Position numbers and translations under genes: made by a program. A DNA stretch of 48,264 nucleotides, taken from positions 1-48,264 of the forward strand of contig CAIRTF010000205.1 in NCBI GenBank assembly GCA_903881425.1, read 5' to 3'. The first letter of the stretch is position 1; every line of letters starts with the position of its first letter. This DNA comes from an uncultured Chitinophagaceae bacterium (GTDB taxonomy: Bacteria; Bacteroidota; Bacteroidia; Chitinophagales; Chitinophagaceae). Below, piece after piece: positions 1 to 8,145 of the stretch. The notes beneath the pieces were generated by a model that worked only from the letters and a program-made list of their open reading frames with translations, was not told the origin of the DNA and made no database searches.

Positions 1-350
1 CGCATCTTCAATTACGCATAAATATTGTTATTAAGAAGTTTTTGGGCATTTTTCTTTTAGCACTTCTTTTTGTGCATAGAACATGAATAATTCGTAAATT
101 GTGGATAAGCGAATAAATTATATGAATAAGCATTTGAATAACTATGAATCTTCTGTTGATTAGATGTTCATTTGTTAGTTTCATGTGCATCGGATGGGAA
201 TAAATTTAACAAAAAGAAAAAAAAGTTTCTTGGATTGAATGCTCTTATATTCGCTCTCCTTATTCATCACGTAACAATTTCTTAATGTTGAAATTGTTTT
301 TGAAAAAGGATGCGATACAAGTTTTGCTAACCCTATAGTATTTAATTGGA
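1..350. other. AT-rich leader upstream of dnaB; DnaA-box-like site and GAATAA repeats
   Basis: No convincing gene lies here; the only ORF is a low-complexity minus-strand frame. A perfect match to the bacterial DnaA box (TTATCCACA) lies on the minus strand at 100-108. Two weaker relatives, TGTGCATAG and TGTGCATCG, lie near 71-79 and 184-192. GAATAA recurs at about 85, 111, 124 and 136, roughly 12-13 nt apart or multiples of that. The stretch also holds A-rich tracts at about 209-226. It probably includes the dnaB promoter, but I could not identify a clean -33/-7 pair. An origin-like role is speculative. Confidence 0.35.
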
Positions 351-1925
351 ATGGAATTAACCAACTTAAACAAAGACAGGAAAAGAAGAAAAAGCAGTAT
401 TGATTTAACTACCATGGTATATGGTAAAGTACCCCCACAGGCAAAAGAATTAGAAGAAGCGGTATTGGGAGCCATCATGCTGGAAAAAAGTGCATTCGAT
501 AGTTTAGTTGATACCAATTTAAAACCGGAATGTTTTTATGTAGAGTCGCATCAAACTATTTTTCGTGCGATGATGGATATGCAACAACGCGGTATCCCAA
601 TTGATATTTTAACCGTTGTTGAAGAATTAAAACGCAAAGAACAATTAGATGCAGTTGGCGGTCCTTATTATGTTACCAAATTAACCAATGCTGTTGTTAG
701 TACTGCAAATATTGATGCACATGCAAGAATTATTTTACAAAAATTTATTCAACGTGAATTGATACGCATTAGCGGAGAAATCATTGGTGATGCATATGAA
801 GACAGTACAGATGTTTTTGATTTATTAGATGATAGTGAAACAAAAATGTTCAACATCACCAATAATTATTTAAAAAAGAATTTTGAAGATATTGGTAATG
901 TACTGGCAAAAGCAATAACAAGAATTGATCATCTGCGTCAACAAGAAGATGATATTTCCGGCGTTACCAGTGGATTTGCTTCATTGGATAGAATTACTTA
1001 CGGATGGCAACCAACCGATTTAATTATTTTGGCAGCTCGTCCTTCCGTTGGTAAAACCGCATTTGCATTGAATTTGGCGCGTAACGCTGCATTGCATCCG
1101 GTTAAACCAACCGGAGTTGGTTTCTTTAGTCTGGAAATGAGTGCATCGCAATTAGTGCAACGTATATTAAGTGCAGAAAGTGAAATTATGTTGGAAAAAA
1201 TTTCACGTGGTAAATTAGAAGATTACGAATATCAACAGCTTCATACAAAAGGTATTAAAAGATTAGAAACTGCTCCTTTATATATTGATGATACTGCAGC
1301 ATTGAACATTTTTGAATTTCGTGCCAAAGCAAGAAGATTAGTAAACAAACATAATGTTGGATTGATCATCATCGATTATTTACAATTGATGAGCGGAACA
1401 GGCGACAGAGGTGCCAATCGTGAACAAGAGATCAGTAATATCTCCAGAAATTTAAAAGCACTGGCGAAAGAATTAAATATTCCCATCATTGCATTATCTC
1501 AATTAAGTCGTGCTGTTGAAACAAGAAAAGAAAGTAAGATGCCGCAATTGAGTGATTTGCGTGAATCGGGTGCCATTGAACAAGATGCGGATATGGTGAT
1601 GTTCATTTATCGTCCCGAATATTATGAGAATTTTCAAAATGAACATGGAGAAAGCACACAAGGTGAAACACATATTAAAATTGCCAAGCATCGTAATGGT
1701 GCATTAGATAATATTAAATTGAAAGCTTTATTGCATATTCAGAAATTTGAAGAATGGAGTAGTGATAATGGCATTAACGGATTAATGGGTGGCGGTAATT
1801 GGAAGCCTGTTGGGCCTGCACCCATACCAGGTGCACCATCAGAAGGTGGTAAATTCTTTGTACAAGGAAGTAAAATGAATACCGGAGATTTTGATGAAGG
1901 TATTGATGGAGATCCAGGGTTTTAA
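351..1925 (+). CDS. dnaB: Replicative DNA helicase DnaB
   Basis: This is the hexameric replicative helicase that unwinds the fork and contacts primase. The 524-residue protein has the DnaB N-terminal domain at about residues 27-130 (PPQAKELEEAVLGAIMLE). A RecA-like ATPase core follows, with Walker A ARPSVGKT near 229-236. The Walker B region IIIDYLQLMSG lies near 344-354, and QLSRAVETR and DLRESGAIEQDADMV follow. The C-terminal tail after about residue 480 is Gly/Pro-rich and probably disordered. The ATG at 351 leaves a basic, Ser/Thr-containing N-terminal extension, common in this phylum. The gene stands alone and is followed by a hairpin terminator. Family assignment is certain. Confidence 0.97.
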   Translation: MELTNLNKDRKRRKSSIDLTTMVYGKVPPQAKELEEAVLGAIMLEKSAFDSLVDTNLKPECFYVESHQTIFRAMMDMQQRGIPIDILTVVEELKRKEQLDAVGGPYYVTKLTNAVVSTANIDAHARIILQKFIQRELIRISGEIIGDAYEDSTDVFDLLDDSETKMFNITNNYLKKNFEDIGNVLAKAITRIDHLRQQEDDISGVTSGFASLDRITYGWQPTDLIILAARPSVGKTAFALNLARNAALHPVKPTGVGFFSLEMSASQLVQRILSAESEIMLEKISRGKLEDYEYQQLHTKGIKRLETAPLYIDDTAALNIFEFRAKARRLVNKHNVGLIIIDYLQLMSGTGDRGANREQEISNISRNLKALAKELNIPIIALSQLSRAVETRKESKMPQLSDLRESGAIEQDADMVMFIYRPEYYENFQNEHGESTQGETHIKIAKHRNGALDNIKLKALLHIQKFEEWSSDNGINGLMGGGNWKPVGPAPIPGAPSEGGKFFVQGSKMNTGDFDEGIDGDPGF

Positions 1926-1940
1926 AATATTGATCTAATA

Positions 1941-1976
1941 AAAAAACTCATCAAAAAAGATGAGGTTTTTATTTTT
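1941..1976. terminator. Bidirectional intrinsic terminator between dnaB and the barrel relic
   Basis: CTCATC at 1947-1952 and GATGAG at 1959-1964 form a stem around an A6 loop. An A-run precedes it and a T-run follows it, so it can terminate dnaB on the plus strand and the converging barrel gene on the minus strand. Confidence 0.75.
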
Positions 1977-1991
1977 ATAATGTCAATTTTT

Positions 1992-2650
1992 TTATTTCAA
2001 GTTCCATGCATATCCAACACTAACACCAAATGTTTGATGCTGATATTTTGTTGAACTGGTTGTTTCTACTTTAGAACTGCTTTTGCTATAATTTACTGCT
2101 ACGTCAAAATTCTTATATTCTACTCCTGCAAATGCATCTGTACCAAAATCAATCGGAGTAACAGAAGTATAATTAGCAGAATAATTGGAGCTAGTTGTGA
2201 ATTGAACATTTCTATTAATAGCATTGTTACCGGCAATGGTAACTTCTTGCCCTGTTTCCTTACCCGACATGCCTGCAGCAAAATATATTCCTGCACCCAC
2301 AAAACCTTTTACATTTTATTCAGTTTAAACTTATAATCTAAATTAAGTGGCAATTCCAAATAATTAATTTTTATACTAGTAGATCCTCCATTCACTGCAA
2401 TGATGGTTTTTGTTTTAACAGAGCCTTTTTGAATCCATCTCAGGCCACTTTCCAAATACAAATGATCTTTCAAATGAAATGAACCGGTAGCGCCAAATTC
2501 ATAGGCACTGATAGCAGAAGCATTTATATATTGATCACCTCCCGCTAAATAAGAAGCAGAAACATAACCGGCCTGCACCCCTGCTGTAAATTTTTGTCCG
2601 AAAGCACTAAATGAAATACCAATCAACAGTAGCGCCATTAATTTTCTCAT
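1992..2650 (-). pseudogene. PorT-like outer-membrane beta-barrel protein, split by a 1-nt frameshift
   Basis: Two minus-strand frames join into one small outer-membrane barrel of about 218 residues. The upstream part (2650 to 2309) starts with a signal peptide (MRKLMALLLIGISFSAFGQ) and repeated amphipathic strands, ending LDYKFKLNKM-stop. The downstream part (to 1992) resumes as NVKGFVGAGIYFAAG and ends with a typical last strand, GVSVGYAWNLK. The frame is restored by adding one A to the A-run that reads TTTT on the plus strand at 2314-2317. The sequence therefore looks like a homopolymer contraction, either a real mutation or a sequencing error. The composition fits outer membrane beta-barrel (PorT/OmpW-like) proteins of Bacteroidota. 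Its ligand or role cannot be read from the sequence. Confidence 0.75.
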
Positions 2651-2759
2651 AGTCTTTTCTTACAAAGAAAAGATATTGAACAAGAAAGCTGCATCAGTGA
2701 ATTGTTAAAGTGATTGATAAGTTTTAAAAATCGGTTAATGAATAATTATAAAGGATGAA

Positions 2760-2767
2760 TACATTTG
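2760..2767 (+). promoter_or_regulatory. -7 box TACATTTG immediately before rsmE
   Basis: This is an exact match to the Bacteroidota -7 consensus TAnnTTTG, ending 4 nt before the rsmE ATG. Transcription would then start at or within the start codon (a leaderless mRNA). A -33 TTG is not present; TTA at 2735-2737 is the nearest candidate. Confidence 0.5.
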
Positions 2768-2771
2768 TTCT

Positions 2772-3473
2772 ATGGCATTACCTTTTTTCTACGAAGAAAA
2801 TATCAGCACAAAGAATACTTCTTTCATTCTTAGTGAAGAAACAAGTAAACATTGTATTCAAGTATTGCGTATGAAGCAAGGTGAACAATTGCAAATAACC
2901 AATGGCAAAGGCAATGCATTTATTGCTTCAATTATTACAGAAGATAAAAAAGCTTGTGCTGTAAAAATTATAGAAACAAAATTTCATCCGGCACATACAA
3001 GAAAATTATCCATTGGTATTTCGTTGCTGAAGAACAGCCATCGCTTTGAATGGTTTTTGGAAAAAGTAACAGAGATTGGTGTAAATGAAATCATTCCACT
3101 TATTTGCAAAAGAACAGAAAGAGAACATTTTCGTTTCGACAGAATGAATGCTATTTTAATTGCTGCCATGTTACAAAGCCAGCAAACATGGTTGCCCAAA
3201 TTACACGAACCAATAGACGTAAAAACAATCATACAACAATCAACTGCTCAACAAAAATTAATCGCTCATTGTGAGGACCTTGTTAAACAAGAAATAAAAA
3301 ATCTCTCTGCCGAAAATAATGCACAAATACTTATTGGACCGGAAGGCGATTTTACCATTGATGAAATTCAGTTAGCTGCTCAAAACCAATACCAGCCAGT
3401 ATCTTTAGGCACTACTCGCTTACGTACTGAAACAGCCGGCGTAGTAGCAGCTGCACTTTTAATGAATTTCTAA
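2772..3473 (+). CDS. rsmE: 16S rRNA (uracil-1498-N3)-methyltransferase RsmE
   Basis: RsmE methylates U1498 of 16S rRNA at N3, using S-adenosylmethionine. The 233-residue length is normal for the family. After a PUA-like N-terminal domain (residues 1-70) comes a SPOUT knot domain. It carries the SAM-site motifs IGPEGDF (188-194) and LGTTRLRTETAGVVA (212-226), and QSQQTWLPKL at 135-144. The ATG at 2772 gives the expected short N-terminus before the SEETSKHCIQVLRMKQGE segment. A -7-like box ends 4 nt upstream. The L,D-transpeptidase gene starts 27 nt downstream on the same strand and may be cotranscribed. Confidence 0.95.
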   Translation: MALPFFYEENISTKNTSFILSEETSKHCIQVLRMKQGEQLQITNGKGNAFIASIITEDKKACAVKIIETKFHPAHTRKLSIGISLLKNSHRFEWFLEKVTEIGVNEIIPLICKRTEREHFRFDRMNAILIAAMLQSQQTWLPKLHEPIDVKTIIQQSTAQQKLIAHCEDLVKQEIKNLSAENNAQILIGPEGDFTIDEIQLAAQNQYQPVSLGTTRLRTETAGVVAAALLMNF

Positions 3474-3500
3474 TGTATATTCACGGAGAAGATTTTTTAC

Positions 3501-5102
3501 ATGAGAAAATATTATTGGCTTTTACTCAGTAGTTTTTTATATCTATATTCCTGCAAGAACGGATCATCTAAAGTAGTTAACAGAGACACTACTATCAATA
3601 CAAATACTTCTTTCAATAATTTGTTTTTTGATAGTGTTCAGGTAGAACATTTTTTGAATGAACATGCTGAATTCAAAAATTACGAACAACAGTTTTTAGA
3701 TTTCTATAAACAACGTAATTACGAATTTGCCTGATTTGATAGCAGTGGATTAGCGGAACAGGCTCACAATTTTATTAATTTATTGAATAATACTGTTGCA
3801 GAGCTTCAAGACAGCAGTTTGATTAATCCGGTTTTGAATGAGGCTTATCAAGCACATGCAAACGATTCATTGCATCATCTTAAAAAAGAAAATATTCTTC
3901 AAACGGAATTATTATTTACCGGTCAGTTTTTTTTCTATGCTGCCAAAGTATATAAAGGCAGCGATATTAATGCTGCTGAATTAGGCTGGTTCATCCCCAG
4001 AAAAAAAGTTGACTTAACTTCTTTGCTAGATTCAACATTAAAATCAAAAGTTATCGAAACAGATCAGTATGCCCCACTCAATTCACAATATAAAAAGTTA
4101 CAGGAATATTTAATTAAGTACGGAACACTTGAAAAGCAATGGCCAGGCGATACCATTACATTTGTTGCAAAGCCATTAAAAAAAGGAGATTCATCTTTCA
4201 ACATATCGCAAATAAAAAATCGTTTGATTTTATTGGGTGATTTAACCATCGCAGACAGTTCTAATACCTTCGACACTACTTTGGTATCGGCTGCAAAACG
4301 TTTTCAAAAAAGAATGGGTTTAAGTATCGATGGAGTGATCGGCAATAAAATGATTGATGAATTAAACATTACACCCAAACAAAGAGTGCGTCAATTACTT
4401 ATTAATATGGAACGAATGAGATGGATGCCTGAACAAAAAGACAGCAGTTATATTTTAGTAAACATTCCTGAATATAAAATGCATGTGTACGATAGCAGTA
4501 AATTAAGTTTTGATTTGAATGTGATTGTTGGAAAAGCAACGAATAGCACGGTTATTTTTAATGGCAATCTAAAATACATTGTGTTCAGTCCGTATTGGAA
4601 TGTACCAAAAAGTATTGTTGAAAAAGAGATCGTTCCTTCCATTAAAAAAGATAAAAACTACATTGCCAAGCAAAACATGGAAATTACAGGATACAGTGCA
4701 GGCCTGCCTTTGGTTCGACAAAAACCCGGCCTCAATAATTCATTGGGATTAGTGAAATTTTTATTTCCCAATAACTATGATATCTATTTTCACGATACAC
4801 CCAACAGAGAATTATTTAATTCATCTACCAGAAGTTTTAGTCATGGTTGTATCAGAGTGAGCAATCCTAAAAAATTAGCGCAGTTTTTATTACGCACCGA
4901 TACCGCAACTGTTTGGAAGAATAATGTAATAGATAGTTCTATGCATTTGCAAAAAGAAAGATGGGTAAGCTTAAAAAAAACTTTACCTGTTTTTATAGTG
5001 TACTTTACAGCATGGGTTGATAAAAGTGGTGTACTAAATTTTAGAAAAGATATTTACGGGCATGATGATAAAATGAGCAGCAAATTATTTGTACAGAAAT
5101 GA
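3501..5102 (+). pseudogene. YcbB/LdtD-like L,D-transpeptidase lipoprotein interrupted by an in-frame TGA
   Basis: A YkuD-fold enzyme that would form 3-3 peptidoglycan cross-links in the periplasm. It starts at ATG 3501 with a lipoprotein signal (LLSSFLYLYSC). After 77 codons it meets TGA at 3732-3734 and then continues in the same frame for 455 codons to a stop at 5102. The downstream part has a scaffold-like region. A peptidoglycan-binding domain follows (KNRLILLGDL to SIDGVIGNKMIDELN, full-frame residues about 239-289). The YkuD domain has HDTPN near 431 and the catalytic SHGCIR, with Cys near residue 450. The surrounding peptide FA-stop-FDSSGL fits a Trp (TGG) mutated to TGA. No other disruption is seen, so it may be a recent nonsense mutation, a base-call error or readthrough. 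Its stop codon overlaps the next gene's ATG (ATGA). Confidence 0.8.
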
Positions 5103-5494
5103 TAATTTTTGAAGATCATAAATTTAATTGGAAAGGCAAAATAATTGTATTCTTGGCAATTGTTATTGTAACAGGTATTCCATGGTGGATATCAACCTAC
5201 ACACAATACCTGAAAAACGGTTTATATAGTGGAGCATCAGTTATAATTTGTGCTGTTTGTGCCGGTGTTCTTGCCTACAATACGAAGCACAAAAAGAGAA
5301 TATGTATTCTTATTCCGATAGCAGCGCATCAGATTGCTTTTTTTATAAAAGCATATATAGATTGTTTACCGGATCCAACCAATCACAATCTTATCCCGTT
5401 TGAAATATTGGGGCATTTATTAGTTGATGGGGTTCTTTGCTTGATAATTGTAGTAATGGCTAAAGTTTTAAAATCAATCTCAATAAAAAAGTAA
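5099..5494 (+). CDS. Small multi-spanning membrane protein of unknown function
   Basis: A 131-residue protein I do not recognise. It begins with a short soluble lead (MIIFEDHKFNWKGK). Four probable membrane helices follow, at about 15-32, 44-59, 68-84 and 102-124, and it ends with a basic tail (SISIKK). Its ATG overlaps the L,D-transpeptidase stop codon as ATGA, so translation is probably coupled and a cell-wall-related role is possible. No catalytic motif is visible. Confidence 0.65.
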   Translation: MIIFEDHKFNWKGKIIVFLAIVIVTGIPWWISTYTQYLKNGLYSGASVIICAVCAGVLAYNTKHKKRICILIPIAAHQIAFFIKAYIDCLPDPTNHNLIPFEILGHLLVDGVLCLIIVVMAKVLKSISIKK

Positions 5495-5534
5495 TCATCA
5501 CATTTCTTACTTTCGTTTTATAGTAATAAATATT

Positions 5535-6710
5535 ATGAAAATAATTGAAGTAACAGATTCCAAGTCTGCAAAAGAATTTATTCTGGTAAATGTGTTGATG
5601 AACCAACACAACCCAAATTATATTCGTCCGTTGGATAATGAAGTGAATGATGTATTCAATCCCGAAAAAAATAAATTATTCAAATACGGAAATGTTAAAC
5701 GTTGGATATTAAAAGATGATACAGGTAAACTAATTGGAAGAATTGCAGCATTTACTAATTTAAAATATATTAATAAAGGAACAACATTTGCAACGGGTGG
5801 TGTTGGTTATTTTGATTGCATTGATGATCAAGCTGCAGCCAATTTATTATTAGATAAAGCAAAAAAATATTTGCAAGAGCAGGGAATGGATGCAATGGAT
5901 GGTCCTATCAATTTCGGCGATCGCGATAAAAACTGGGGATTGATGGTGGAAGGTTTTGATAAAGAACCGGTGTATGGCATGAGTTTTAATCCCGATTATT
6001 ATCAAAAATTGTTTGAAACTTATGGTTTTAAAAATTACTACAATCAGTATTTCTATGCAATGAATGTAGATGATGAATTGCCTGCACGCTTTCCTGAACG
6101 ACATGCAAAGTTTAAATCAAAACCCGATTATCAGGCAAGACATTGCGAAATAAAAAATTTAGAAAAATATGCTAATGATTTTGCAACAGTATACAATGCC
6201 GCATGGGCACAACATGGAGAGAATAAAGAAATAACCAAAGAACAAGTAATGAAATTATTCAACACCATGAAACCCATCATGGATGAAAGAATGATCTGGT
6301 TTGCTTATTATAAAGAAGAACCCATTGCTATGTTTATTAATATTCCTGATGTAAATCAATACTTCAAATATTTTAATGGGAAAATGGGTTTATTACAAAA
6401 ACTGCATTTGTTATGGATGAAAAAAACAGGACAATGTAAAAAGCTTACCGGGCTTGCATTTGGCGTAGTTCCTAAATATCAGGCATTGGGCATTGATAGT
6501 TTTATGATCTATGAATGTGCTTTATTAATTCAGGGAAAAGGCTGGTACGAAAGTTATGAAATGGGCTGGGCTGGAGATTGGAATCCAAAGATGATTAATA
6601 TTTATAAAAGTCTGGGTGGCACACAAAGCAGAAGAATGGTAACGTACAGATATATCTTCGATGAAAATAAATATCCGTTTGAAAGACATCCGGAAATGGA
6701 GTATAAGTAG
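5535..6710 (+). CDS. GNAT-like acyltransferase-fold protein (conserved Bacteroidota hypothetical)
   Basis: A 391-residue cytosolic protein. The N-terminal half has a GNAT-like strand pattern (WILKDDTGKLIGRIAAF, then TFATGGVGYFDCIDD). The C-terminal half has a second such pattern: MIWFAYYKEEPIAMFINIPD, then GVVPKYQALGIDSFMIYE, which resembles the V-x-P-x-x-Q-x-x-G acetyl-CoA-binding turn. It looks like a tandem GNAT fold with an active C-terminal module. The substrate is unknown. The ATG at 5535 follows a TTACTTTCG sequence that may be a diverged -7 box. It converges on the DUF1501 gene, with a repeat-containing spacer of 68 nt. Confidence 0.7.
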   Translation: MKIIEVTDSKSAKEFILVNVLMNQHNPNYIRPLDNEVNDVFNPEKNKLFKYGNVKRWILKDDTGKLIGRIAAFTNLKYINKGTTFATGGVGYFDCIDDQAAANLLLDKAKKYLQEQGMDAMDGPINFGDRDKNWGLMVEGFDKEPVYGMSFNPDYYQKLFETYGFKNYYNQYFYAMNVDDELPARFPERHAKFKSKPDYQARHCEIKNLEKYANDFATVYNAAWAQHGENKEITKEQVMKLFNTMKPIMDERMIWFAYYKEEPIAMFINIPDVNQYFKYFNGKMGLLQKLHLLWMKKTGQCKKLTGLAFGVVPKYQALGIDSFMIYECALLIQGKGWYESYEMGWAGDWNPKMINIYKSLGGTQSRRMVTYRYIFDENKYPFERHPEMEYK

Positions 6711-6715
6711 AGTTA

Positions 6716-6777
6716 ACTGTTTCAGGTTGCTAGTTACAGGTTATCTTCATTGACTTTTTCCCAGCAACCCGCAACCT
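6716..6777. repeat. Intergenic 7-bp quasi-repeats forming an inverted repeat
   Basis: Units AACTGTT, CAGGTTG, CTAGTTA and CAGGTTA run in register at 6716-6743. CAGCAAC and CCGCAAC follow at 6762-6775. AGGTTGC (6724-6730) is the reverse complement of GCAACCT (6771-6777), so the two half-arrays can pair. The element lies between the stops of two converging genes and may serve as a transcription end point. Confidence 0.55.
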
Positions 6778-6778
6778 A

Positions 6779-8035
6779 TCACGCTTTCATCATCTTCAAC
6801 TTATTTCCATCCCATTCAGGAAATAATTTTTTATCATCATTCAATTTTAAATGCGCATCAGCCACTGCACTGAATACGGTTCTGAAATCTGTACTCACCG
6901 GCAGATCTCTTCCATCTTCTAAATTTTCTTTGCTCATTGTTTTCATGTTGTGATATACTTTACCACCCTGCACATTATTACCCAACACAAATAAACAACT
7001 TGCACGTCCGTGATCTGTTCCGCCTGTTCCGTTTTGATGAACGGTTCTTCCAAATTCAGTCATCGTCATTACTGTTACCTCATCCTGATAGGCATCCATA
7101 TCTTTCCAAAATGCCGCAATGCTATCACTAAAATCTTTTAAGTTTCTTGCCAATATTCCATTCGTTGTTCCCTGATTAAAATGTGTATCCCATCCACCGC
7201 TTTCTGCAAATGCTACTTCTAATCCAACATCCATTTTAATCAACATCGCAATTTGTTTCAATGAATTGGCCAAAGGCGAATTTGGATACACCACACCATT
7301 CGCCGGTTGATAATTTTTGATGTTGTTTACATTCAACATCTTCATCGCATCAAAACTTTCTTTGCCTGTTTTATTTAATAATTCGGATGATGTTTGATCG
7401 TATAATTCTTCAAACGATTTCGCTGCAAGGTTTGCTCCCATTGGGTTTCCACGCATTTGAATGGCAAAGTCCTGCAAATTATTAATAGCAATCGCTTCAT
7501 TATCGCCGTATAAACTTCTTGGCAAAGCACTCGTAACACTTACAGCACGAAACGGTGTTCCATCATGTCTCAATAAACCCACTGCTCTGTTTAACCAACC
7601 ACTTGCTGTTCCTTTATTAAAAGGTGTGCCGCTTTCCATATAATCTTGCGCATCAAAATGACTGCGTGTATTATTCGGACTTCCAACACCATGTACAATG
7701 GCCATTCTTCCTTCTTTAAATAATGGATTAAAAGATGCCAATCCGGGATGTAAAGAAAAATATCCATCCAGATCAATGGATGCACCTTCTGTTTGTGCCG
7801 GACTCATGTATAAAGTGGGTCGCATAAATTTTAAATTCGGATCTGCATACGGACTAACCGCCATCAACCCATCCATTGCACCGCGTTGAAAAATACATAC
7901 CAACACTTTATTTTTTTTATAAGGCATTAATATTTTTTTGTTGTTGGCAGCATGTGCAACAAAACTTGGTACGCCACCAATGGTTGCTGCAAACATGGCC
8001 AATGCTCCGTTGCGCATAAATAGTCTTCTATCCAT
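6779..8035 (-). CDS. DUF1501 family exported protein
   Basis: A 418-residue protein of the DUF1501 family (sulfatase/alkaline-phosphatase-like fold), almost always paired with DUF1800, as here. The N-terminus is a probable Tat signal, with RRLFMR at residues 3-8 and a hydrophobic stretch ending FVAHA. Family-like segments include VCIFQRGAMDGLMAVSPYAD (about 47-66), LHPGLASFNPLFKEGRMAIV and the C-terminal TEFGRTVHQNGTGGTDHGRA. The TDHGRA motif probably contributes metal or active-site residues. The ATG at 8035 is chosen because it begins the signal. It lies 110 nt downstream of the DUF1800 gene, probably in one operon. The physiological substrate is not established. Confidence 0.88.
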   Translation of the reverse strand: MDRRLFMRNGALAMFAATIGGVPSFVAHAANNKKILMPYKKNKVLVCIFQRGAMDGLMAVSPYADPNLKFMRPTLYMSPAQTEGASIDLDGYFSLHPGLASFNPLFKEGRMAIVHGVGSPNNTRSHFDAQDYMESGTPFNKGTASGWLNRAVGLLRHDGTPFRAVSVTSALPRSLYGDNEAIAINNLQDFAIQMRGNPMGANLAAKSFEELYDQTSSELLNKTGKESFDAMKMLNVNNIKNYQPANGVVYPNSPLANSLKQIAMLIKMDVGLEVAFAESGGWDTHFNQGTTNGILARNLKDFSDSIAAFWKDMDAYQDEVTVMTMTEFGRTVHQNGTGGTDHGRASCLFVLGNNVQGGKVYHNMKTMSKENLEDGRDLPVSTDFRTVFSAVADAHLKLNDDKKLFPEWDGNKLKMMKA

Positions 8036-8145
8036 AATTTATTTTTTAAATATTTTTTATCAGCTTCTGATATTCTTCTCAACTATGTTGTGTCACTCAC
8101 TTGTACGTTCTGTTCTTTATTCAAAAAAAACTTACAACTTGCTCT

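Noticed and set aside
8-190. Minus-strand 60-aa frame at the left edge
   Set aside because: Low complexity, no family resemblance and no promoter; it reads as intergenic AT-rich DNA.
3732-3734. UGA read as Trp throughout (alternative genetic code)
   Set aside because: TGA ends apaG, nadE, dgkA, the histidine kinase and the same transpeptidase gene, so it is a normal stop here.
8130-8143. ACTTACA/ACTTGCT pair as another 7-bp array
   Set aside because: Only two units, too few to separate from chance.
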